The notes: generated by a model from the sequence alone, not told the origin. Numbered from the stretch's first letter, positions 44,412 through 53,233 are shown. The stretch is 64,000 nucleotides of DNA from UMGS1002 sp964570825 (GCA_964570825.1 CAZMZJ010000005.1:87757-151756), one strand, 5' to 3'. Numbers and translations: made by a program.

Positions 44412-45077
44412 GTGAGGACAACGCCCGTTATTCTGATAATACTCGCGGTTTTCGCGGGCTTGCTTCTCATTTCGGTTATATTGTTCTTCGCGGTTCGTGT
44501 TAAGGCCGTCATCATATATAATGCCGACGACGGTTTTCGCTTGCGCGTTTCAGTTCTTTCATTTAAGATTTTGGACTCGGAAGAAAAGGACGGCGAGGAA
44601 GAAGGCAAAAAAGTACGAGTCTCTGACTTCAGGCTTGATCGAATAAAAAGAAAAAAGAAAAAAGCCGCCAAGAAGAAAATCAAGGCATCCGCGGAACGCG
44701 AACGCCAGCCATGGGATATCAATAATATAATAAAAATAATAAGATTGATTCTCTCTACATTTTTTGACCGTTACGCTAAATTTCTTTCTGTAAAGGCAGT
44801 CCGGCTTAAAATAGGCGTCGCAACCGGAGACGCAGCGTCAACGGCGATACTTTACGGCATCGTCGTGCAGGGCGTCGCGTATATAATTGAAATAATAAAC
44901 AACATAACAAACCTCAAATCGCTACGTTTCTCCGAGATAAATGTATATCCGGATTACATCTCCGAATCATTTTCGGCGGATATAAAAATCGTGCTCAGGC
45001 TTCCGGTATGGTGCACGGTCAGCGTTCTCCTCAAATCGGGAATATTTTCATCCGGTAATAATAAAGACAATAAATAA
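44412..45077 (+). CDS. DUF2953 domain-containing membrane protein
   Basis: 221 residues. One N-terminal membrane helix (~6-28), then a domain of the DUF2953 family (FRLRVSVLSFKIL), a strongly basic Lys-rich stretch (~75-100), and a C-terminal part with a second hydrophobic region (~145-165). Function is unknown; it is regularly linked to ytfJ and scpAB in Clostridia, which suggests a sporulation link (inference). The start is uncertain: GTG 44412 overlaps the only AGGAG. Confidence 0.8.
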   Translation: MRTTPVILIILAVFAGLLLISVILFFAVRVKAVIIYNADDGFRLRVSVLSFKILDSEEKDGEEEGKKVRVSDFRLDRIKRKKKKAAKKKIKASAERERQPWDINNIIKIIRLILSTFFDRYAKFLSVKAVRLKIGVATGDAASTAILYGIVVQGVAYIIEIINNITNLKSLRFSEINVYPDYISESFSADIKIVLRLPVWCTVSVLLKSGIFSSGNNKDNK

Positions 45078-45100
45078 ATCAACTGCGAAAGGAATTTTAT

Positions 45101-45544
45101 ATGTCCAGCGATAACAAAATTGAAGACATCATACGGGCGTCGCTCGAAAATATGCGTGCCATGGTGGATGCCGATACCGTAATCGGCACTCCATATGTGA
45201 CGCAGAATGGCGTTACAATAATACCTGTTTCAAAAGTATCCATTGGCTTTGCGTCGGGCGGCCTGGATTATTTCGGCAAACAGACCCCGAAAATCACCTC
45301 CGACGGCAAACCTTTAATACAGAATTTCGGCGGCGGGGGCGGTTCGGGACTCTCGGTCACTCCGGTAGGCTTTCTTGTCATCGGTGCCGACGGTAAAGTC
45401 GAGATGGTGAACATAGGCGTCCCATCCCCATCAGACCCCATCGGGCAGATTGCAGACTTTATCGAGAGAAGCCCCGAAATAATCGCGGGGCTTAAGGAAG
45501 TTTTCAAAAGGAAACCGAACGCAGAAAAGCCGGCTGACGAATAA
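45101..45544 (+). CDS. ytfJ: GerW family sporulation protein YtfJ
   Basis: 147 residues. Family members are made in sporulating cells and are associated with the spore and germination (B. subtilis YtfJ/GerW). Seen: IEDIIRASLENMRAMVDADTVIGTP, PVSKVSIGFASGG, a Gly-rich GGGGGSGLSVTPVGFLVI and NIGVPSPSDPIG. GAAAGGAA precedes the ATG. Confidence 0.93.
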   Translation: MSSDNKIEDIIRASLENMRAMVDADTVIGTPYVTQNGVTIIPVSKVSIGFASGGLDYFGKQTPKITSDGKPLIQNFGGGGGSGLSVTPVGFLVIGADGKVEMVNIGVPSPSDPIGQIADFIERSPEIIAGLKEVFKRKPNAEKPADE

Positions 45545-45570
45545 AGCTTACGGTATATAGCATATATTTC

Positions 45571-45616
45571 CACCCCCGACAATATAAATATACTAAAACA
45601 TATCTTGTCCGGGGTG
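45571..45616 (+). promoter_or_regulatory. Hairpin that contains the dacF ribosome binding site
   Basis: CACCCCCGACAA (45571-45582) pairs with TTGTCCGGGGTG (45605-45616): 11 of 12 pairs around a 22-base AT-rich loop. GGGGTG (45611-45616), the only Shine-Dalgarno-like sequence of dacF, lies in the 3' arm, 7 bases before the ATG. No T-run follows, so it is not a normal terminator. Confidence 0.6.
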
Positions 45617-45623
45617 CTGTTAT

Positions 45624-46832
45624 ATGCCTTCTTACACCAGATCAGCTTTTTTACTACTGATTCTTTTGCTCATTTCGGCGGTCGTCTGCGCTCTGCCGCC
45701 CTCGTCTTTGGCGTCTTCGGCAAAAGCCGGCGATACCGCCGGCGTCAGCGGCGAAGATTCGATTTGCAACGATTTTAACTCTGAGGCAGTATCGGTATCA
45801 GCGCGCGCGGCTGTCCTGATTGACGCCAGCGACGGCTGTGTGTTATACGCAAAGAATGCGTCTGAAAAACTTCCCATGGCAAGCACCACCAAAATAATGA
45901 CCGCCCTTGTTGCCATAGAATACGGCGATCTTGACGAGACTATTGAAATACCCTCCGCCGCAGTCGGCGTCGAAGGTTCTTCCATTTATCTCTACACAGG
46001 CGAAAAGCTGACGCTTGAGGATCTGCTGTACGCTCTCATGCTTGAATCTGCGAACGATGCGGCAGCGGCTATTGCCATAGCAATCGCCGGGAATGAGGAA
46101 GAGTTTGCCGCACTTATGAATGATAAAGCGGCGGAGATCGGTCTGTCGGACACCCATTTTACAAATCCGCACGGACTCGACTCTTCCGAACATTTTACCA
46201 CCGCGCTCGATCTTGCGCATCTTGCCGCATATGCGCTTAAAAACGAAACCTTCCGGAAAATCGTGTCTACCAGAAAAACTACAATTCCGCTTAACGGCTC
46301 CGAGGGCGTACGTCTGCTCATCAACCATAATAAAATGCTCCGTACCTACAATGGCGCAATAGGCGTAAAGACGGGTTATACAAGGCGCAGCGGGCGCTGT
46401 CTTGTTTCGGCTGCCGAACGCGAAGGACTGACTCTTGTCGCCGTTACGCTTAACGCGCCAAACGACTGGAACGATCATAAAAAATTACTTGATTACGGTT
46501 TTTCATCGTATGTCAGCATAAAGCTGATAGGCGCCGGAGAATATGACCTTATGATGCCTGTCACGGGAGGTTCGTCCGAATGGGTGAGATGCACCAATTC
46601 GAATGAAGTTCGGGTAACACTTCCTAAAACTCACGGCGTTATAAGCTGCTTAATTGAATGTCCGCATTTTGTTTATGCTCCGGTTAAATCCGGCGATATT
46701 GCCGGTACTCTTGTTTACACATGCGGCGGTAAAGTTATCGGTCAGTCGGATATCATCGCCGTTTACCCAGTTGAACCTGCGGGCAGCCGACGCGGCTTGT
46801 GGAACTGGCTTAAATCGTTATTCGGATTTTAA
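45624..46832 (+). CDS. dacF: D-alanyl-D-alanine carboxypeptidase (DacF/PBP5-like, S11)
   Basis: 402 residues. Signal peptide (~1-33); penicillin-binding catalytic domain with SxxK at Ser87-Lys90 (STTK), SAND as the SxN motif and VKTGYTRRSG as KTG; C-terminal beta-rich PBP5-like domain, ending WNWLKSLFGF, which can act as an amphipathic membrane anchor. It trims D-Ala from peptidoglycan stem peptides. Placement with ytfJ suggests a spore-cortex DacF role, but this is inference. Confidence 0.93.
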   Translation: MPSYTRSAFLLLILLLISAVVCALPPSSLASSAKAGDTAGVSGEDSICNDFNSEAVSVSARAAVLIDASDGCVLYAKNASEKLPMASTTKIMTALVAIEYGDLDETIEIPSAAVGVEGSSIYLYTGEKLTLEDLLYALMLESANDAAAAIAIAIAGNEEEFAALMNDKAAEIGLSDTHFTNPHGLDSSEHFTTALDLAHLAAYALKNETFRKIVSTRKTTIPLNGSEGVRLLINHNKMLRTYNGAIGVKTGYTRRSGRCLVSAAEREGLTLVAVTLNAPNDWNDHKKLLDYGFSSYVSIKLIGAGEYDLMMPVTGGSSEWVRCTNSNEVRVTLPKTHGVISCLIECPHFVYAPVKSGDIAGTLVYTCGGKVIGQSDIIAVYPVEPAGSRRGLWNWLKSLFGF

Positions 46833-46890
46833 CATTAAGGCATTTTAGCCGGGATGATTTGCCACATTCATTTAATGAAAAAGGTCACTC

Positions 46891-47625
46891 ATGGAAAAAA
46901 CAAGGTTGCAGAAATATTTCACCGACTGCGGAATCATGTCGCGCCGCGCAGCCGAACGCGAAATTCTTGCAGGGCGCGTGAAAGTCAACGGGAAAGCTGC
47001 TGAAATCGGGCAGAAAATTGATCCTGAAACCGATATTGTTGAATACAACGGCAAGCGCGTCGCAATGCCCGAAGCACGAAAGAAAATTTATATAATGCTT
47101 AATAAACCCCGCGGGTATTTGTCGTCCGTGTCAGACGACCGTGGACGGCACTGTGTCACGGAGCTGGTGTCCGGCTGCGGCGCGCGCGTCTATCCGGTCG
47201 GACGGCTCGATATGGACTCGGAGGGTCTGCTACTGCTTACTGATGACGGTGATTTTGATTATCGCCTGACTCACCCGAAGCACGATATTCCAAAAATTTA
47301 TCAGGTTACTCTCGCGGGTGAAATTTTTGATGATTATCTAAAAAAGCTCGCCGAACCGATGGAGCTTGACGGGTATATGTTTGCGCCAGTAGAAGTCAGG
47401 CTGCTTTCGAGGGACAGAAACGCTACTGTAATCGAGATGACTCTCCGCGAGTGCCGCAACCGCCAGATCAGGCGTATGTGCGAATCTGTCGGGCTATGCA
47501 TAACACGCCTCTGCCGCACCGCAATCGGAGAGCTGCCGCTCGGTTCTCTTCCCTCCGGCAGATGGAGAAACCTAAGTGACCGTGAGGTCGCGTACCTTTA
47601 TAATAATTTGCAGGTAAAACTATAA
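46891..47625 (+). CDS. rluB: 23S rRNA pseudouridine synthase RluB
   Basis: 244 residues. S4 domain (RLQKYFTDCGIMSRRAAERE) and synthase core with catalytic Asp in GRLDMDSEGLLLLT and the RNA-contact motif ECRNRQIRRMCESVG. Known enzymes of this type modify U2605 in 23S rRNA. It is the second RsuA-superfamily gene in the window. RluB next to scpAB and dacF is a common Bacillota arrangement. Confidence 0.95.
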   Translation: MEKTRLQKYFTDCGIMSRRAAEREILAGRVKVNGKAAEIGQKIDPETDIVEYNGKRVAMPEARKKIYIMLNKPRGYLSSVSDDRGRHCVTELVSGCGARVYPVGRLDMDSEGLLLLTDDGDFDYRLTHPKHDIPKIYQVTLAGEIFDDYLKKLAEPMELDGYMFAPVEVRLLSRDRNATVIEMTLRECRNRQIRRMCESVGLCITRLCRTAIGELPLGSLPSGRWRNLSDREVAYLYNNLQVKL

Positions 47626-47650
47626 TAAACCTGATCAACGGAGATATAAA

Positions 47651-48043
47651 ATGCTTGAAGTATTGCCAATTCAGTCAAAGTCCGAGCAGGAGGCGCTTGC
47701 TGTCCGCTGCGGAATAAAATACAGCCCCGAACTCATGGCTTATTCTGCGATGATTGACGGCAGTGCCGTCGGTATCTGCCAGTTTTCCATAAAATCGGGG
47801 GCGGGACATATAGCCGATATTGTTTCCATTCCCGGTTCTGACGATTTTGAGGCCATGATAATACTTGGGCGAGCTACCCTTAATTTTATCGATCTTTGCG
47901 GAGTCCATGAAGCTTATTACGACGGCATTATTCGCGACGAAACGCTTTTGAGCGCCATCGGTTTTTCAAAAAATTCCGACGGCAGATACTACGTTAACCT
48001 GACCGATTTTTTTACGCATCCCTGTCATAACTGCAATAATTAG
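47651..48043 (+). CDS. Small protein of unknown function, possibly GNAT-like
   Basis: 130 residues. Composition and layout (SAMIDGSAVGICQFSIKSG, HIADIVSIPGSDDFEAMIILGRATLNFID, EAYYDGII) resemble a minimal GNAT acetyltransferase fold, but no acetyl-CoA loop is plain. It ends HPCHNCNN, a His/Cys cluster. GGAGATATAAA precedes the ATG. It lies between rluB and spo0A; no function is claimed. Confidence 0.7.
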   Translation: MLEVLPIQSKSEQEALAVRCGIKYSPELMAYSAMIDGSAVGICQFSIKSGAGHIADIVSIPGSDDFEAMIILGRATLNFIDLCGVHEAYYDGIIRDETLLSAIGFSKNSDGRYYVNLTDFFTHPCHNCNN

Positions 48044-48139
48044 TCTTTGTATTCATTTTTATAGTGTATTATGCGGATTATGGTAATATATTACAATTAT
48101 TGAGCTGTATTTTTGTTAACATTTTTTTCCATTATTGTA

Positions 48140-48168
48140 TTGATTTGTTTGCCGTTTTATGGTATTAT
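48140..48168 (+). promoter_or_regulatory. Sigma-A type promoter of spo0A
   Basis: -35 TTGATT (48140-48145), 17-base spacer, -10 TATTAT (48163-48168). No clear 0A box was seen. Confidence 0.6.
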
Positions 48169-48207
48169 AAGTGTGCAAAATCAATGATATTTTGGAGGAT
48201 ATCAAGG

Positions 48208-48990
48208 ATGGAATACAGCACAAAAATACTTATTGCAGATGAAAATCACAATCAGAGAATGGCGCTGCGCGACGGTCTCATTCGTGCCGGCTACCGTTTC
48301 ATCGAAGAAGCCGTGAACGGCGAGGATGCGCTCGCAAAGCTCGGACGCTTTCACCCGGATGTAGCTCTTGTTGACATCTGGCTCTCCAAGATGGATGGAA
48401 TAGGCGTCATACGCAACAGCCGCAACATTGACTACACACCGGACAAGCCGCCCGCATTCATTGTAGTTTCAATGGTCTCAAACCAGGGACTTTTCATAGA
48501 AGCCACAAATGCCGGCGCCGAGCGCTGCCTGCTCAAGCCATACGACATCAACAACCTTTGCGACCACATTGAAAACATATCCTCGCGGCGATCCCAGATG
48601 CCTTCTCCGGTTCAGCAGCCAAGCGATGATAAATCCGTAGACATAGAGGCTCAGGTCACAAAGATCATACATCAGATTGGTGTCCCCGCACACATAAAAG
48701 GATATCAATATCTCAGAACCGCGATCCTCCTTACCATAAAGGACAGCGACATAATAAATTCGGTAACAAAAGTGCTTTATCCGTCGGTTGCCAAGAAATA
48801 TTCGACTACCACCTCCCGCGTCGAGCGCGCAATAAGGCACGCTATTGAGGTCGCATGGGACAGAGGCGACGTCGACACTCTGAATTCATATTTCGGCTAT
48901 ACCATTCAGAACAGCCGCGGTAAACCCACAAACAGCGAGTTTATCGCCATGATAGCAGATAACCTGCGGCTGAAGTATAAGCTTTATTAA
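48208..48990 (+). CDS. spo0A: Sporulation master regulator Spo0A
   Basis: 260 residues. Receiver domain (1-~125): acidic pocket Asp11-Glu12, phospho-acceptor Asp56, Ser88, and Lys110 in LLKPYD. Ser/Pro-rich linker (~130-150). C-terminal Spo0A DNA-binding domain with IIHQIGVPAHIKGYQYLRTAI, VLYPSVAKKYSTTTSRVERA and KPTNSEFIAM, nearly matching Bacillus. The receiver is divergent (DIWLSKMDG replaces DIIMPHLDG). ATG 48208 has GGAGG 10 bases upstream; 48 upstream codons of open frame are leader and promoter. Confidence 0.96.
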   Translation: MEYSTKILIADENHNQRMALRDGLIRAGYRFIEEAVNGEDALAKLGRFHPDVALVDIWLSKMDGIGVIRNSRNIDYTPDKPPAFIVVSMVSNQGLFIEATNAGAERCLLKPYDINNLCDHIENISSRRSQMPSPVQQPSDDKSVDIEAQVTKIIHQIGVPAHIKGYQYLRTAILLTIKDSDIINSVTKVLYPSVAKKYSTTTSRVERAIRHAIEVAWDRGDVDTLNSYFGYTIQNSRGKPTNSEFIAMIADNLRLKYKLY

Positions 48991-49012
48991 AAATCATCTG
49001 TCAACAAATTAC

Positions 49013-49057
49013 GGACTGCCTTAAAAGCCTTGCCTTTTTAAGACAGCCCGTCTTTTT
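49013..49057 (+). terminator. Intrinsic terminator of spo0A
   Basis: GGACTGCCTTAAAA (from 49013) pairs with TTTTAAGACAGCCC (to 49049) with two mismatches, followed by GTCTTTTTT. Confidence 0.85.
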
Positions 49058-49125
49058 TGCTATTTGATATGCTCAGCATTTTTTTGCCACACTGCTGTCT
49101 TTGACTGACACCGGCTTAACATTAT

Positions 49126-49154
49126 TTGACATACCTCGGTTTTTATGTTATACT
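49126..49154 (+). promoter_or_regulatory. Sigma-A promoter of the DUF362 gene
   Basis: -35 TTGACA (49126-49131, perfect), 17-base spacer, -10 TATACT (49149-49154, one mismatch). Confidence 0.8.
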
Positions 49155-49183
49155 GGCTTATATTTTGAGAAAAGGACAGGCTT

Positions 49184-50347
49184 ATGACACAGGTATCAGT
49201 TGTTCGCTGCGCCGATTATTCCGAGGAGGAAGTACGGCGCGCGCTTTATGATGTTCTTGCTCCGCTCGGCGGACTTGACTGGGTATATCCTGGCATGAAA
49301 ATTGTAATCAAGGCAAATCTTGTGACATTTCTGAACCCCGCCCGCGCGGCGACCACTCATCCTGCTCTCGTATGTGAGCTGACGCGCATGCTTTGCGAGC
49401 GCGGCGCCGAAGTGACTCTCGGCGACAGCCCGGGGGGGCTCTGGTCGGCTGCTTTTGTAAATCGGGTATATAATGTAACCGGAATGAAAGCCATCGAGAA
49501 GGCCGGCGGACACCTGAATGATGATTTCGGGCAGTCCGAGGCTGTATTTCCTGAAGCCCGCTCGGCAAGAAGCTTTACCTACACTTCTTATCTTGACAAA
49601 GCCGATGCCATAATCGACTTCTGCAAACTTAAATCACACGGCATGATGGGTTTGTCCTGCGCCGTTAAAAATATGTTCGGCGTCGTACCGGGAACAATGA
49701 AACCCGAATATCATTACCGGTATCCCGACCATACGGCGTTTGCCGATATGCTTGTGGATATAAACGAGTACTTCGCACCGAAAATGAAGCTTTCTGTCTG
49801 CGATGCTGTTATCGCCATGGAGGGCAACGGCCCTACAGCCGGGGATCCGCGGCAGGTCGGAGCAGTTATTGCTTCGGCATCGCCATATCTTCTCGACCTT
49901 GTTGCGGCAAAGCTGATCGGGCTGACAAAGGAAAATGTACCGACGCTCGAGTCGGCATACCGCCGTGGACTTGCTCCGGCGTCGGCGGATGAAGTAAATG
50001 TCGTAGGCCCGCTTGAGGAGCTTATTGTAAATGATTTTAAGAACATTTACACTCATACGAATCTTGAGGTCATGACCAGTCTCGGCGGCGCTGTGTTCGG
50101 GAATATTATCGGCAAACTGTTGCGTTCCCGTCCCTCGCCAAAAACATCCGAATGCACCGGCTGCGGTCTGTGCGCCGGCATATGTCCGGTTAAAGCAATA
50201 GTCATAAGGAAAGGCTGCGCATCGATTAACCGGAAAATCTGCATCAGATGCTTCTGCTGTCAGGAATTCTGCCCCAAGGGAGCCATGAAGGTTAAACGTA
50301 CCGCCATCGCAAGAATGATTGTGAAGGATGCCGGAACAAAGAAATAA
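49184..50347 (+). CDS. DUF362 domain protein with C-terminal 2[4Fe-4S] ferredoxin
   Basis: 387 residues. DUF362 domain (~1-300; VIKANLVTFLNPARAATTHP, ADAIIDFCKLKSHGMMGLSCAVKNMFG) joined to two [4Fe-4S] motifs, CTGCGLCAGICP and CIRCFCCQEFCP (~323-372). Likely a cytoplasmic redox or metal-dependent protein; no substrate is established for the family. It is monocistronic, with its own promoter. Confidence 0.88.
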   Translation: MTQVSVVRCADYSEEEVRRALYDVLAPLGGLDWVYPGMKIVIKANLVTFLNPARAATTHPALVCELTRMLCERGAEVTLGDSPGGLWSAAFVNRVYNVTGMKAIEKAGGHLNDDFGQSEAVFPEARSARSFTYTSYLDKADAIIDFCKLKSHGMMGLSCAVKNMFGVVPGTMKPEYHYRYPDHTAFADMLVDINEYFAPKMKLSVCDAVIAMEGNGPTAGDPRQVGAVIASASPYLLDLVAAKLIGLTKENVPTLESAYRRGLAPASADEVNVVGPLEELIVNDFKNIYTHTNLEVMTSLGGAVFGNIIGKLLRSRPSPKTSECTGCGLCAGICPVKAIVIRKGCASINRKICIRCFCCQEFCPKGAMKVKRTAIARMIVKDAGTKK

Positions 50348-50419
50348 CAGATAACATTTGCATATACATTTGTACATAATATAATATCAGATGTACCCGT
50401 CATTTGTCTTATTTACATA

Positions 50420-50448
50420 TTGACTGTAATTTAATATTTTGCTATTAT
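50420..50448 (+). promoter_or_regulatory. Sigma-A promoter of the RpiB-like gene
   Basis: -35 TTGACT (50420-50425), 17-base spacer, -10 TATTAT (50443-50448). Start predicted near 50455. Confidence 0.75.
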
Positions 50449-50509
50449 AAATTATAGCCAGCGGATTATGCCGCCGGCTGACAAGCTGAAAAAAGAAAAG
50501 GAGAATTCC

Positions 50510-50968
50510 ATGAAAAAAGTTTATGTCGGATGCGACTGTGCGGCAGTCGGGCTGAAGGACCTTGCTATCAAGGTATTTGTTGAAAACGGTTATGAGGTGG
50601 TCGACCTCGGCGTGAAATCCGCTGACGACCAGACCGCATATCCGGCTGTTGCAAAGCGCGTCTGCGAAGCAATTATCTCCGATGATTATAAATCCGAAGG
50701 CGCCCTTTTCTGCGGCACAGGCATAGGAATGTGCATAACGGCAAACAAATTTCCCGGCATTTACGCCGGAGTCGCTCATGATAATTATGCCTGCGAAAGG
50801 CTGCGCCTTTCAAACAACGCAAACATTATCTGCATGGGCGCGCGCATTATCGGGCCTGAGCTTGCCAAAAAGATTCTGCGGGAGTGGTGCACAACGTCGT
50901 TCAAGGGAGGTCCGTCCGCCGATAAGGTGAAGCTCATAAAGGATTATGAAAAAGAGCTTTACAGGTAA
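50510..50968 (+). CDS. RpiB/LacA/LacB family sugar-phosphate isomerase
   Basis: 152 residues. The family interconverts aldose and ketose phosphates (ribose-5-P or allose-6-P, galactose-6-P). Cys68 in CGTGIGM fits the catalytic base, and the AHDNYACERLRLSNNAN block holds the phosphate-binding His. The usual N-terminal CDHAG is CDCAA here (Cys10 for His). AAAAGGAG precedes the ATG. It is a single gene with its own promoter and terminator; the true sugar substrate is open. Confidence 0.9.
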   Translation: MKKVYVGCDCAAVGLKDLAIKVFVENGYEVVDLGVKSADDQTAYPAVAKRVCEAIISDDYKSEGALFCGTGIGMCITANKFPGIYAGVAHDNYACERLRLSNNANIICMGARIIGPELAKKILREWCTTSFKGGPSADKVKLIKDYEKELYR

Positions 50969-51051
50969 CTTTGACAAGTATCTTGAATAAAATCATGCAG
51001 GCGGGATTTTCCTGTCTGAATTATACGGCAGCATGCCGCATATAATGAAAG

Positions 51052-51095
51052 CCGGAGGGGACTTTTATCAAAAAGCTCCCTCCGGATATTTTTTT
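51052..51095. terminator. Terminator between convergent genes
   Basis: CCGGAGGG and CCCTCCGG close a long stem that continues inward as CTTTT/AAAAG (51052-51085). On the plus strand it is followed by ATATTTTTTT. The GH127 stop codon lies at its edge, so it may also serve the minus strand. Confidence 0.85.
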
Positions 51096-52938
51096 ATTCT
51101 TTTATTTTAACAAGCGGCATCTCTGTCATTCGCAGCTTCGCGCATCCGTAAGGATACAGCTCTTTTTCCACCGCTTTGCCGTTCTGACGGCGGCTATGCG
51201 GAGTTTTGGCAGCTACTGTGTCATAGCCGTCCTCATACCCCCATTCTACCGGAACGAGCTTTGTTTTAACAATAACCCGCGGGTTCTCCGATGAAAAAGG
51301 ATATTTTCCGCCGTCGCGGTGCTGAATTTCAAAATTCTCATTGCAAAAGCCAAACTGCCAGTCAGATTTGCCAGCATATTCGTAATCGCAATACGGGAAT
51401 TTTCTTTCCACATCTTTTTTTATGTATTCATATTTTATTTTCTCAAATTTAATTGGTAGTGCAAAGATCAACGAACCGGCACTTACGCACTTCAGTCCGC
51501 CGGGGCGTGCGACGAGTTTGGGTTTTACTTCAAATGACACGTAAATATCGGTGCTTCCCTGCCAGGTGCGGTCGAACACAAGATAATTTCTGGCGGACAC
51601 CGTCCGACCGTCGACCATCAGATTTTCCGCAAATGACGGCACCCTGATTTTTAATGTCATTTTTACCGGCGACGATGCTTCAACACGGTACTTAAACTCA
51701 TTTTTGAAAGGATATTCGGTGTCAAGCGTAATTTTGATGCCGGCTCCGTCGATTGCAGTTTCGTAAACAGTCGGCAGCGGCAGAACATTTATAATTGTGT
51801 TCCCACATCGCATATATGACGCCAGCGCAAGCTTCGGCCATCCCTGACCGAAATTTGCAGTGCAGCAGCCGTAATTCGGTTCAAGTCCGAAAAGGTGCGC
51901 CTCGGAGCCGTTCGTGCGGAATATGGATTTGCCCGGAAAACCGATGCAGCTGATCTGGTTGCTCATTTGGTCATACTGATGCGCCCACATATCGTCGCTG
52001 CAAGCGGCGGGCAGCGCGTTGAAAGCGATCTTTTCAAGCCTTTCCGCCCATTTTCCATTTCCGGTCTTTGCATAAAGCAGTTCGAAGGAATACATCTGCT
52101 CCACGACGGCGCACAGCTCGGTTCCCTGAATAGGGCTTAACCCGGACAGGCATTCGTCGCCGGTAAAGATACCTACTGGCGTTCCGTTGTATTTATAAAG
52201 AATTGAATACAGTCTATCCGCAATGCCGGTGTATTTTTCTCCCAGCAGTCCGCAGGAAACAGCCTCGAACTTGAGCATCATCGCGATGTTCACCACGTGG
52301 GTGTCATAAGTCCATTTATTAAGCGGACTCTGCCATTTTCCGGCGAGCACAGTGTAATCAGTACCCTGCTCTCTGATAATCCGTGCAAGCTCTTTAATCC
52401 AATCCGCATGGTAGTATTTATATAAAAACTCAAGCGCGACAAACTCTTCGAACCAGCGGTATTTGCTCCAGTTGAAAAGCTTTATATCACCGCTCTTCAG
52501 CAGTTCGTAAAAAATACGCGTCGCACGCAAAAGCGCATCTGGGATGCGCCTGTCGCCTGAGCATTCATAGTATACTGTCAGCACCTTGCTTATAAGAATG
52601 TGCGCCCACATGTCATATGTTGCGCGGTTTTCTTTCGTGCAGGGGCAAATCCAGCCGTCCTCCTCCTGCCTTGCCAGAATCGCGTCAATATATTTTGAAG
52701 CGCGCGTCTTCATATCGTCATCTCGAAGCAGAAAAGCAAGCGGAATGAATCCGTCAAGCCAGTATGGAACACGTTCCCATCCCTCGCGAGTTCCGCCTAT
52801 CCACGCGCTGTCGCGTACGTCGGGCCAGATTTTATCAAGATTTCCCACAAGTCCGCCCGCCTCGATTTTTAACTGCTCAAGCAGCCAGCCGGCCGGCCTC
52901 AATTCATCCGGAGAACAAAACTCATATGAATTCCTCAT
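51094..52938 (-). CDS. Glycoside hydrolase family 127-like protein (beta-L-arabinofuranosidase type)
   Basis: 614 residues, no signal peptide. (alpha/alpha)6-barrel-like N-terminal part and C-terminal beta-sandwich, as in GH127/DUF1680. Characterised GH127 uses a zinc-bound Cys; here GTELCAVVEQ (~272-281) and NYGCCTANFGQGWP (~355-368, double Cys near 358-359) fit the metal and nucleophile cluster. The acid/base Glu is less certain (possibly GDECLSG). It probably acts on plant arabinan or glycoprotein sugar in the cytoplasm. GGAGAGG precedes the ATG. Confidence 0.88.
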   Translation of the reverse strand: MRNSYEFCSPDELRPAGWLLEQLKIEAGGLVGNLDKIWPDVRDSAWIGGTREGWERVPYWLDGFIPLAFLLRDDDMKTRASKYIDAILARQEEDGWICPCTKENRATYDMWAHILISKVLTVYYECSGDRRIPDALLRATRIFYELLKSGDIKLFNWSKYRWFEEFVALEFLYKYYHADWIKELARIIREQGTDYTVLAGKWQSPLNKWTYDTHVVNIAMMLKFEAVSCGLLGEKYTGIADRLYSILYKYNGTPVGIFTGDECLSGLSPIQGTELCAVVEQMYSFELLYAKTGNGKWAERLEKIAFNALPAACSDDMWAHQYDQMSNQISCIGFPGKSIFRTNGSEAHLFGLEPNYGCCTANFGQGWPKLALASYMRCGNTIINVLPLPTVYETAIDGAGIKITLDTEYPFKNEFKYRVEASSPVKMTLKIRVPSFAENLMVDGRTVSARNYLVFDRTWQGSTDIYVSFEVKPKLVARPGGLKCVSAGSLIFALPIKFEKIKYEYIKKDVERKFPYCDYEYAGKSDWQFGFCNENFEIQHRDGGKYPFSSENPRVIVKTKLVPVEWGYEDGYDTVAAKTPHSRRQNGKAVEKELYPYGCAKLRMTEMPLVKIKE

Positions 52939-53118
52939 TTTATTCCTCTCCTTCCCCGACTTTCAACTGTTCTATTGTTCTAGCTTTTCTCGGTTTCACA
53001 CTATCACATATTCCTCAACGGAAATAATCACCGTAGCATCAAAGCCTCAAGGAACACCTTAATTGATAATCCCGCCGCAGTTGCTTTACGCTGCAAAATA
53101 CAGTAAATTTGTATTTAT

Positions 53119-53149
53119 GTAAAAAAGAACGTCATGATGGCGTTCTTTT
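53119..53149 (-). terminator. Terminator after tRNA-Thr
   Basis: AAAAGAACG and CGTTCTTTT around a 9-base loop (53123-53149), ending in a T-run on the minus strand, 12 bases after the tRNA. Confidence 0.85.
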
Positions 53150-53160
53150 AAATAATATGG

Positions 53161-53233
53161 AGCTGGTGGCCGGATTTGAACCGGCGGCCTGCTGATTACG
53201 AATCAGCTGCTCTACCAGCTGAGCCACACCAGC
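53161..53233 (-). tRNA. tRNA-Thr, anticodon CGT
   Basis: 73 nt cloverleaf without encoded CCA. Acceptor GCTGGTG pairs with CACCAGC; D arm GCTC/GAGC; anticodon stem GCTGA/TCAGC with loop TTCGTAA, anticodon CGT (reads ACG); T arm with GGTTCAAAT. It has its own promoter and terminator. Confidence 0.97.
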
